The position numbers and the translations under genes were made by a program. This document shows, in pieces, positions 6,751 to 12,773 of a stretch of DNA of 13,202 nucleotides. This DNA is from Bacteroidota bacterium. GTDB taxonomy: Bacteria > Bacteroidota > Bacteroidia > Flavobacteriales > Flavobacteriaceae. The DNA lies in assembly GCA_024278565.1 (NCBI GenBank), contig JAJRSY010000242.1, forward strand, positions 1 to 13,202. Reading direction: 5' to 3'. Below the pieces are notes generated by a model that saw only the letters and a program-made list of their open reading frames with translations, had not been told where the DNA came from and did not search any database. Numbering within the stretch: position 1 is the stretch's first letter; each line of letters starts with the position of its first letter.

Positions 6751-6783
6751 AAAGCGAATATTTAATTTAAACCGACCAACATT

Positions 6784-7350
6784 TTGAGTCTTAAAGAGCT
6801 CATTGACCATTGTAAGAAAGGTGATAGAAAGGCGCAGGAACAGCTTTATCGGAAATACTCCAATATACTGTTCGGTATCTGCCTCAAGTACTCACGCAAT
6901 AAAACAGAGGCCGAAGACAATCTGCACGATAGTTTTATGACCATTTTTGACAAGGTGGGCCAATTTCGTTCCGAAGGGTCTTTTGAGGGATGGATGAAGC
7001 GCATAACGGTAAACACCGTATTGCATAAATATAGAAAAGAGGAGCATTTGAACGTAGTTTCAGAAAACCGGGAAGAAGAGGTCGAAATCGACTCAGGCTA
7101 TGCCGATATAGGCCTTCAGGCACTTTTACAGTACATTCAAGAACTACCGAACAAATACAGACTGACATTCAATATGTATGTTCTGGATGGGTATTCACAT
7201 AAAGAAGTCAGCGAAAAGCTAGGAACATCGACAGGCACATCAAAATCAAATCTTGCCCGTGCAAGAATGATACTAAAAGAAAAAATAGAAACCGGACAAA
7301 CCAAAGCCATCATAGGTCTACTTATCTTTCATTTAAAAGATATGATCTGA
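6784..7350 (+). CDS. ECF-type RNA polymerase sigma factor (Das-like)
   Basis: A 188-residue sigma-70 family protein. Region 2 spans about 24-85, with FGICLKYSRNKTEAEDNLHD and FRSEGSFEGWMKRITVNTVL (core binding and -10 recognition). Region 4 spans about 115-165, with LPNKYRLTFNMYVLDGYSHK and the helix-turn-helix EVSEKLGTSTGTSKSNLARA. The start is TTG at 6784; the frame is closed by a TAA at 6763 and no ATG exists upstream, so TTG (or the ATT just before) must initiate. The gene is followed after 49 bp by a membrane protein with an anti-sigma-like N-terminus, the usual sigma/anti-sigma order. By analogy with Bacteroides Das/Dma pairs it would be held at the inner membrane until an envelope signal releases it. 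The target regulon is unknown; autoregulation is common but no clear promoter is seen. Confidence 0.92.
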   Translation: MSLKELIDHCKKGDRKAQEQLYRKYSNILFGICLKYSRNKTEAEDNLHDSFMTIFDKVGQFRSEGSFEGWMKRITVNTVLHKYRKEEHLNVVSENREEEVEIDSGYADIGLQALLQYIQELPNKYRLTFNMYVLDGYSHKEVSEKLGTSTGTSKSNLARARMILKEKIETGQTKAIIGLLIFHLKDMI

Positions 7351-7399
7351 CCCATGAAAAAACAGAATCATCAAAAAAGATTACCTAAGATACATTACA

Positions 7400-8956
7400 A
7401 TGGGTAAAAAGAATTTAGACAAACTGTTTCAAGAGAACCTAAGGGATTTCTCGGATATTCCCTCCGGAAATGTCTGGAGTTCCATAGAGACCTCTTTGAA
7501 CGAAAAGAAAAAATCACGCAAAATCATTCCGTTTTGGTGGAGATTGGGTGGTATTGCAGCGGCGTTGGTCTTCGCACTTTACGTGTTTAGTCCATTTGAA
7601 AACAACATCCTTGAGAAACAACCTATCATCAGCGACATTGAACACACCGAGCAACCAGCGGCAAAGAAAGCCGAAAACACTTTTGAAAAACCAGCAAACA
7701 ACAATGGGCAAATCGTAGATGTAGGACAAGAGCCCGTTAATAATCATCAAAATGTATCGGGTAATACTATAAGTAATGCCCCTGAAATAGAAGTGCGGAC
7801 AAAATCAGCCAGTACTACTATTGTTTCTCAGGGCAATACCACTAAAAATACCCGTAGCAAAGAAGTCGAGACAATCAAATCGGAAAACAATAACCCTTTA
7901 ATTGCCAACAAGTCTACAAATAGCACCGATCGACCGGTCATCACAGTAAACAATCTAACGAACATTACCCTAGCAGATAACATTGTAAAAGAGAAAAGGG
8001 TTGAAGAAACCAATATCAAAAACAATGAAAATACGACCGCTTTGAATATTGCGAAAAATGAAGTAATTGGTAAAACGACCAAGACGGAAGCAGCCCAAAT
8101 TGAAAGGGAATCCGTAGTAAAAACAACAGAAACTATCAAGAAAAAATCGATTTTCGATGAAATCGCTTCACAAGAAGAAGAAAAAGAAATGATAGCCGAG
8201 AACGATGGTGCAAAATGGTCGGCAGGCCCAAGTATCGCACCTGTTTATTTCAATACCATCGGTCAAGGTTCGCCGGTAAGCTCTATTTTTGTGCCCAACT
8301 CCAAATCAGGTGATGTCAACCTTAGTTTTGGGCTCTCGGTAGCCTATAAGGTCAGTAGAAAATTAAGCATCCGTTCAGGGTTGCACAAGGTAGATTACGG
8401 GTACAGGACCAATGATGTCGAATTTTCCTCTTCTCTGGGAAACTCTGCCAATGGGCAATTGCCAAATGTTGATTATACGCTGGCTTCAGAAAACCTGATA
8501 GTAAAAAGTAATGTTGAAAACACAACCAATGTAGAATTTGATCAAAATTATTTTCAGGAAGCGAAAACAGATGTTTCGGCGGTAAGTGCATCACGGGAAG
8601 GGTTCATGGCACAAGAATTCGGATATTTGGAAATTCCGTTGGAACTCGATTATGCATTGGTAGATAATAAGTTCGGCATAAACCTTATCGGGGGCGTGAG
8701 CTCTTTGTTTTTGGTCGACAATTCAATTTCACTAACATCGGGGGAACTGACCACTGAAATGGGCAAGGCCAATAACCTCAACAGTATTAATTTCAGTACC
8801 AATATCGGGTTTGGTATAAACTACAAGTTTACGCCCAAGGTGCAATTTAACGTAGAGCCCATTTTTAAATACCAATTGAGCACCTTTTCAAGCACCAATG
8901 GTAGCTTCCGTCCATTTTCAATAGGTGTTTATAGTGGATTGAGTTTTAAATTTTAA
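7400..8956 (+). CDS. Trans-envelope anti-sigma-like protein with C-terminal beta-barrel (Dma-like)
   Basis: A 518-residue protein in four parts. Residues 1-43 are a cytoplasmic, charged segment (KKNLDKLFQENLRDF, then VWSSIE) as found in flavobacterial anti-sigma-like proteins paired with ECF sigma factors. Residues 44-64 form a single transmembrane helix (PFWWRLGGIAAALVFALYVF). Residues 65 to about 271 are a low-complexity linker rich in Asn, Thr, Lys and Glu. From 272 (KWSAGPSIAPVYF) to the end are beta-strands closing in SIGVYSGLSFKF with a terminal Phe, as in outer-membrane barrels. This layout would span both membranes, with a linker long enough to cross the periplasm. It matches the dual-membrane-spanning anti-sigma factors (Dma) of Bacteroides thetaiotaomicron, where the outer-membrane part senses envelope state and the cytoplasmic part binds the partner sigma factor. 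Function here is inferred from architecture and the adjacent sigma gene. Confidence 0.82.
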   Translation: MGKKNLDKLFQENLRDFSDIPSGNVWSSIETSLNEKKKSRKIIPFWWRLGGIAAALVFALYVFSPFENNILEKQPIISDIEHTEQPAAKKAENTFEKPANNNGQIVDVGQEPVNNHQNVSGNTISNAPEIEVRTKSASTTIVSQGNTTKNTRSKEVETIKSENNNPLIANKSTNSTDRPVITVNNLTNITLADNIVKEKRVEETNIKNNENTTALNIAKNEVIGKTTKTEAAQIERESVVKTTETIKKKSIFDEIASQEEEKEMIAENDGAKWSAGPSIAPVYFNTIGQGSPVSSIFVPNSKSGDVNLSFGLSVAYKVSRKLSIRSGLHKVDYGYRTNDVEFSSSLGNSANGQLPNVDYTLASENLIVKSNVENTTNVEFDQNYFQEAKTDVSAVSASREGFMAQEFGYLEIPLELDYALVDNKFGINLIGGVSSLFLVDNSISLTSGELTTEMGKANNLNSINFSTNIGFGINYKFTPKVQFNVEPIFKYQLSTFSSTNGSFRPFSIGVYSGLSFKF

Positions 8957-9004
8957 GCTTTTTTTACCTAAAAAGGAAAGAAAGCGTCAAGAAGTTGGTT
9001 GGTT

Positions 9005-9024
9005 GGCCATTGTTTACAATGGCC
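9005..9024 (+). terminator. Hairpin after the Dma-like gene, first of two
   Basis: GGCCATTG pairs with CAATGGCC across a TTTA loop (a 9-bp stem if a 2-nt loop is allowed), 48 bp after the stop codon. Only CTTT follows, so it is a weak terminator alone, but a second hairpin lies a few bases further on. Confidence 0.5.
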
Positions 9025-9027
9025 CTT

Positions 9028-9060
9028 TAAACGCCCTGCGAGTCTTGTGGGGCGTTTATT
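9028..9060 (+). terminator. Hairpin after the Dma-like gene, second of two
   Basis: TAAACGCCC (9028-9036) pairs perfectly with GGGCGTTTA (9050-9058) and runs into a T-rich stretch (TTTATTCTTC). It is the likely end of the sigma/anti-sigma transcript. Confidence 0.55.
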
Positions 9061-9200
9061 CTTCATATTTATACGTACAGTTTTAGTACATGATAAGAAA
9101 ATATGTCATCTATCAAGAGAAGGAAGAACGTAGGGTTGAGGACCAACAAAAACGGTTTGATTTCTGATCTTTGCCGCCCCCTATGGGGTAGCCTCAAAAG

Positions 9201-9230
9201 CCACCTTCTAAGAGGGTGGATTTTACTTTT
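9201..9230 (+). terminator. Possible bidirectional terminator
   Basis: CCACC (9201-9205) pairs with GGTGG (9215-9219), preceded by AAAAG and followed by ATTTTACTTTT. The flanking A and T runs would let it work on both strands. The stem is only 5 bp. Confidence 0.35.
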
Positions 9231-9233
9231 AGT

Positions 9234-9268
9234 TAGTAACACCGTGACTTAAAGTCACGGTGTTACTA
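9234..9268. repeat. 35-bp perfect palindrome with a single central base
   Basis: TAGTAACACCGTGACTT (9234-9250) and its exact reverse complement (9252-9268) flank a lone A at 9251. As RNA it would form a very stable hairpin on either strand. Neither side has a T-tract, so it does not look like an intrinsic terminator. Confidence 0.85.
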
Positions 9269-9355
9269 TAGGTCAGTTGCTTTAGTCGCCTTTACCTGCC
9301 CGACCAAGTCATTCCCGTCCGAACCGGCACGGGCGGGCGGGGGCGAAGCTCGAAC

Positions 9356-9376
9356 CCATCGGTCTTTAGCCGATGG
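9356..9376 (+). repeat. 7-bp hairpin following a GC-rich segment
   Basis: CCATCGG (9356-9362) pairs with CCGATGG (9370-9376) across TCTTTAG, then AGTTTAGTTTTTG. It follows a GC-rich stretch (9313-9350, including CCCGT...ACGGG). From memory, similar sequence precedes GIY-YIG endonuclease genes in flavobacteria; here the ATG at 9393 opens only a 14-codon frame, so this may be a remnant. It could also act as a terminator. Confidence 0.4.
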
Positions 9377-9483
9377 CAGTTTAGTTTTTGTCATGTACTT
9401 AGGCGTACAATATAAACCCGTACCTTTAAATTTTTAAAAGCTGTCGCAGCTGTGCAACCATTATTTACTTGATGAAGTAACGT

Positions 9484-10389
9484 ATGAAGCGTAAAAAAGG
9501 AGTGTTTTCAAGGTTTTTTGTCAATGGGATCAAAACCTTGCTCAACTTCAATACGTTAAAGCCCCTCAACAAATTCCGCCTCGGCCATTTTTATTCCCCC
9601 ATTGTCTCCAAAATCGACCTCGATAGGTTCGAAAATGATATATGGCAAGAGCATAATATTGATGCTATAACGGGAATAGACTTGCAACCCGAAAAACAGA
9701 AAGAGTTTCTCAAAGAACTTTCAATTTACTACAATGACCTACCGTTTACCGAAGAAAAATCTCCCGAAAACAGGTATTGCTATAACAACGGAACATATTC
9801 ATATACCGATGCCATCGTACTCTGTTCGATTATCCGACATCTAAGGCCCAAGAAGATCATCGAAATAGGATCGGGCTATTCTTCCGCCGTAATGCTTGAT
9901 ACCCGAGAGAAATTCGCTCTTGATATCGACCTCACATTTGTCGAGCCATACCCAAAACTATTGTTCGCCCTTTTTAAGAAAAATGATCTTGAAAACTGCA
10001 AGGTATTCGATACCGGTGTACAGGCCGTGCCTTTGAAGGAATTCGAAAAATTACGGACCAACGATATCCTTTTCATAGATAGTAGCCATGTGTCGAAAAC
10101 CGGAAGCGACGTGAACTACGAACTTTTTAAAATATTACCAAATCTCGCTTCGGGCGTCATTATTCACGTTCACGATATGTTCTTTCCTTTCGAATATCCG
10201 AAAGAATGGGTCTATGAAGGAAGAAACTGGAACGAGATCTATCTCCTTCGTGCTTTTTTGAGCTACAATCATGATTTCGAGATCCTATTGTTCTCGGACT
10301 ATATGCATACCCACCACAAATCGGCCTTTGCAGAAATGCCCTTGACCTATAAGAATACCGGGGGCAATCTATGGTTGCGCAAAAAGTAG
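9484..10389 (+). CDS. Class I SAM-dependent methyltransferase-like protein
   Basis: A 301-residue cytoplasmic protein. Motif I reads KIIEIGSGYSSAVML (124-138), the Gly-rich loop after an acidic-ended strand that binds S-adenosylmethionine. LTFVEPYP (150-157) is the second strand with the acidic Glu. ILFIDSSHVSKTGSDV (195-210) and GVIIHVHDMFFP (224-235, with His228, His230 and Asp231) match the Methyltransf_24-like subgroup, whose His-Asp residues may bind a metal. The residues before about 100 are a separate helical part of unknown role. Such proteins often sit in polysaccharide or natural-product clusters, but the neighbours here (sigma/anti-sigma pair, plsC) give no substrate. The gene stands alone between a hairpin-rich intergenic region and a convergent plsC 21 bp downstream. 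A possible -7 element lies at 9421-9428. Substrate unknown. Confidence 0.82.
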   Translation: MKRKKGVFSRFFVNGIKTLLNFNTLKPLNKFRLGHFYSPIVSKIDLDRFENDIWQEHNIDAITGIDLQPEKQKEFLKELSIYYNDLPFTEEKSPENRYCYNNGTYSYTDAIVLCSIIRHLRPKKIIEIGSGYSSAVMLDTREKFALDIDLTFVEPYPKLLFALFKKNDLENCKVFDTGVQAVPLKEFEKLRTNDILFIDSSHVSKTGSDVNYELFKILPNLASGVIIHVHDMFFPFEYPKEWVYEGRNWNEIYLLRAFLSYNHDFEILLFSDYMHTHHKSAFAEMPLTYKNTGGNLWLRKK

Positions 10390-10410
10390 CCTTTTGTCAA
10401 GATAGGGCCA

Positions 10411-11175
10411 TCATTCTCTTGCCCCCAAGTTACTTTTAGAGGTGCCCTTAAGTTCTTCAAAAATAACCTGCCTCACCTCTTCTCGAAGTGTGGTTTTGTC
10501 ATCGCCGCCCAACACTCCTGTTTCAAAGAACGAATGGACCTTGACCCTCACCCTGCCTGGACCACCACTTAAAAAAGTAAAGGAAAATCGCTTTTTGTTA
10601 TCATAAAACGTAATTGGCACCAAGGGAATGGAATGTGCGATCGCCATTTTAAATGCCCCATCTTTAAATTTCCCCAATAAAACATCTTCCTCGGGCACAC
10701 CACCTTCGGGAAATATACAAATGCTCAACCCTTGGCTCAACCTTCGTTCTGCCCGCCTATATACCCCCGTTCGACTTCGGGCATCCTCTCTATCAACCAT
10801 GATACAGACGCGCTTGAAGAAAAACCCGAACAGGGGTATCTTCGCCAATTCTTTTTTGCCCACAAATACAAATGGGTTCTTGCTCACCTTGAGCATCAAC
10901 ATAATATCCAACATACTGGTATGGTTGGCGACCAACATATAGCTCTTGCCCTTTACCAATTGTTGTTCTCGAACTACTTTTGGCACACAGCCCATACCGT
11001 ACAAAATGGGAATGGCCCATACATTTCTCATCAACCAAAAAAAGTAGGGATACCATTTCTCGGACAAGCTCATCACCAGCAAAAGCGGGAAAAAAAGAAA
11101 AATAAGCACGGCGACCAGAAGATGGAACCAAATGCGGTACAATACATACCCCACGTTTTTGAAAAAGTTGACCAT
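10411..11175 (-). CDS. plsC: 1-acyl-sn-glycerol-3-phosphate acyltransferase
   Basis: A 254-residue membrane enzyme that acylates lysophosphatidic acid to phosphatidic acid in phospholipid synthesis. Hydrophobic segments at about 11-36 and 43-62 anchor it to the inner membrane. Motif I, NHTSMLD, gives the catalytic His85-X4-Asp90. The motif II region is GKKELAKIPLFGFFFKRVCI (106-125) with VDRED after it. Motif III is FPEGG (155-159), where the usual Thr-Arg after FPEG is Gly-Val; I recall this as the normal form in Bacteroidetes. Motif IV, VPITF, is at 186-190. The ATG lies only 5 bases after a perfect TAnnTTTG box (11188-11181), so the mRNA may be leaderless or nearly so, unless a promoter further upstream is used. 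The gene converges with the methyltransferase gene, with 21 bp between stop codons. Confidence 0.93.
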   Translation of the reverse strand: MVNFFKNVGYVLYRIWFHLLVAVLIFLFFPLLLVMSLSEKWYPYFFWLMRNVWAIPILYGMGCVPKVVREQQLVKGKSYMLVANHTSMLDIMLMLKVSKNPFVFVGKKELAKIPLFGFFFKRVCIMVDREDARSRTGVYRRAERRLSQGLSICIFPEGGVPEEDVLLGKFKDGAFKMAIAHSIPLVPITFYDNKKRFSFTFLSGGPGRVRVKVHSFFETGVLGGDDKTTLREEVRQVIFEELKGTSKSNLGARE

Positions 11176-11180
11176 GAAAC

Positions 11181-11188
11181 CAAAAATA
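11181..11188 (-). promoter_or_regulatory. -7 element of plsC, almost at the start codon
   Basis: On the minus strand this is TATTTTTG, a perfect TAnnTTTG, ending 5 bases before the ATG. Transcription would begin at or next to the start codon. No TTG at a normal -33 distance is found, so the match could be chance. Confidence 0.35.
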
Positions 11189-11317
11189 GCAATTTAAAAG
11201 TTGTGGCTTAAATTCAATATTTCTGGCCAACCACTAAACTATTTCTCAGGGGATGATTTACTCCTAAAACAGTAAGCTGGTGACAAAAGGTCTAATGAAA
11301 AATTAATTGAACTTTCC

Positions 11318-11481
11318 TGTCATTACGAGGTACGAGGAATCCCTGGGTATGCTTGTTCAGGTCTCGTTTTGGAATTGCCAGCTGATGCCGGTATTGGCAA
11401 AAAGACCCTGATTGCAGTTCAATACAGGTAAAATGTGGCATCGACACCCTAAAGGGATTCCTCACTTTGTTCGGAATGACA
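11318..11481. repeat. Intergenic foldback repeat, about 164 bp
   Basis: The left end TGTCATTACGAGG...GAGGAATCCCT (11318-11344) and the right end AGGGATTCCTCACTTTGTTC with GGAATGACA (11453-11481) are imperfect inverted copies. Inner pairs such as CAGGTCT/AGACCCTG and TTGCCA/TGGCAA continue the fold. Ends of the type TGTCATTCCGA...GAGGAATC are, from memory, widespread intergenic repeats in bacteria including Bacteroidetes. A partial extra end GTTCGGAACGACAA (11490-11503) repeats 21 bp downstream. There is no coding capacity. It lies between divergent plsC and trpS, upstream of the trpS promoter. Confidence 0.6.
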
Positions 11482-11554
11482 AGAGAAACGTTCGGAACGA
11501 CAAAGGAAAAGGGCTATTTTTCAACCCTTACTGCGCATTATTTATGATTTGTTC

Positions 11555-11562
11555 TACCTTTG
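11555..11562 (+). promoter_or_regulatory. -7 element of trpS
   Basis: TACCTTTG is a perfect TAnnTTTG. The -33 region is weak (TTACTG at 11528-11533). The predicted start is near 11568, so the in-frame TTG at 11560 would lie inside the promoter, which supports ATG 11584 as the trpS start. Confidence 0.5.
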
Positions 11563-11583
11563 TCACTTACCAAAACGAGTAAA

Positions 11584-12552
11584 ATGGCTAGAATTCTAAC
11601 GGGCATACAAAGTACGGGCGTACCCCATTTGGGAAATATTTTGGGAGCCATAGTGCCAGCAATCGAAATGGGCAAAGACCCTAATAACGAATCTTTCTTT
11701 TTTATTGCCGATATGCATTCACTTACCCAGATAAAAAACGGGGAAGAACTGCGCAATAACACCTATGCTACAGCAGCTACTTGGCTTGCTTTTGGGCTTG
11801 ATATCAACAACACGGTTTTTTATCGTCAAAGTGATGTGCCACAGGTAACAGAGCTGGCTTGGTACCTCAGTTGTTTTTTTCCGTACCAACGCCTGACCCT
11901 TGCCCATTCTTTTAAAGACAAGGCCGATCGGTTGGAAGATGTAAATGCCGGGTTATTCTCGTACCCCATGCTCATGGCCGCCGATATTTTACTGTACGAT
12001 GCCGATATCGTACCTGTCGGAAAAGACCAATTGCAGCATTTGGAAATGGCCCGTGACGTGGCTTCCCGTTTTCATGCCCAATTGGGAGAGACTTTCGTAT
12101 TGCCCGAAGCAAAAGTACAGGAACGCACCATGTACGTGCCCGGCACCGATGGTGAAAAAATGAGCAAAAGTAAAAACAACCTTATCAATCTGTTCCAGTC
12201 CGACAAAAAATTGCGGAAACAGATCATGGGCATCCTTTCTGACAGCACTCCGATGGAAGCTCCTAAAGATCCAGAAAACGACACTACCTTCGCCCTATAT
12301 AAAATTCTTGCCTCGAAGGATCAGATCGCTGAAATGCGTTCCAATTATTTGGCCGGCAACTATGGTTATGGCCATGCCAAGCAAGCTCTTTTTGAAGTGA
12401 TTTTGGAAAAGTTCGGTGATGCCCGTGAAAAGTTCGATTACTATATGAACCATCTGAACGAGATAGATGATGTACTGGCCTTGGGCACTGAAAAAGCTAA
12501 AAAAACGGCAGATAATGTACTGCTCAGGGTTCGAAACAAAATAGGTTACTAG
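11584..12552 (+). CDS. trpS: Tryptophan--tRNA ligase
   Basis: A 322-residue class I aminoacyl-tRNA synthetase that activates tryptophan with ATP and charges tRNA-Trp in the cytoplasm. The start RILTGIQSTGVPHLGN (3-18) carries the HIGH-type signature as PHLGN. VGKDQLQHLEMARDVASRF (145-163) is the conserved tRNA/amino-acid binding helix. GEKMSKSKNN (190-199) is the KMSKS loop. The length is typical of the bacterial enzyme. ATG 11584 is chosen over the in-frame TTG 11560 because synthetases of this family begin right before the RILTG strand and the TTG overlaps the predicted -7 box. The gene appears monocistronic: a foldback repeat lies upstream, and a 220-bp region with palindromes separates it from convergent dprA. 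Confidence 0.97.
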   Translation: MARILTGIQSTGVPHLGNILGAIVPAIEMGKDPNNESFFFIADMHSLTQIKNGEELRNNTYATAATWLAFGLDINNTVFYRQSDVPQVTELAWYLSCFFPYQRLTLAHSFKDKADRLEDVNAGLFSYPMLMAADILLYDADIVPVGKDQLQHLEMARDVASRFHAQLGETFVLPEAKVQERTMYVPGTDGEKMSKSKNNLINLFQSDKKLRKQIMGILSDSTPMEAPKDPENDTTFALYKILASKDQIAEMRSNYLAGNYGYGHAKQALFEVILEKFGDAREKFDYYMNHLNEIDDVLALGTEKAKKTADNVLLRVRNKIGY

Positions 12553-12562
12553 TATTGGGAAA

Positions 12563-12576
12563 ACCAACTACTTGGT
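12563..12576. repeat. Imperfect palindrome, first of a related pair
   Basis: ACCAACTACTTGGT differs at one base from the perfect palindrome at 12692-12705. It starts 11 bp after the trpS stop. With the outer AAACC/GGTTT it can also form a small hairpin, so it might help end trpS transcription. Confidence 0.45.
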
Positions 12577-12691
12577 CGGTTTAACATTCTTCATGATACC
12601 GGCACTTACGGCATATTGTAGATTTAGTGCTGTATTTCATCGATAAAGTACAGTAAACCTATTGTTCAAATAAATAATCAAACCAATACAG

Positions 12692-12705
12692 ACCAACTAG
12701 TTGGT
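12692..12705. promoter_or_regulatory. Perfect 14-bp palindrome, TetR-type operator look
   Basis: ACCAACTAGTTGGT is its own reverse complement. Its ACTAGT centre with flanking CCAA/TTGG resembles operators of TetR-family repressors, but no TetR gene or regulated gene lies in the window next to it. A near copy lies 129 bp upstream. Confidence 0.45.
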
Positions 12706-12773
12706 AAAATAAGCGTTCGCTCATTTTGCTTAACGTGCTTAAAACATGCCAAGTGCCTAAAATACATGTCTTG

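Larger units (their letters stand above)
9061..9483. other. Gene-poor intergenic stretch with palindromes and GC-rich hairpins
   Basis: No supported gene lies here. Very short frames exist (25 codons from ATG 9090, 49 from ATG 9103, 14 from ATG 9393) but none shows a recognisable protein. The stretch holds a possible terminator (9201-9230), a 35-bp palindrome (9234-9268), a GC-rich segment (9313-9350) and a 7-bp hairpin (9356-9376). A possible -7 element TACCTTTA at 9421-9428 could serve the methyltransferase gene, with a leader of about 50 nt. Confidence 0.6.

Noticed and set aside
9103..9252. 49-codon ORF from ATG 9103
   Set aside because: It runs through the terminator-like hairpin and into the palindrome, has no domain and no clear promoter; it looks like chance.
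10732..11230. Long frames on both strands overlapping plsC (159 and 145 codons)
   Set aside because: The plsC frame carries all acyltransferase motifs; the others are shadows in alternative frames.
11560..11583. TTG start for trpS, eight residues longer
   Set aside because: The codon lies inside the predicted -7 box TACCTTTG, and the conserved N-terminus fits ATG 11584.
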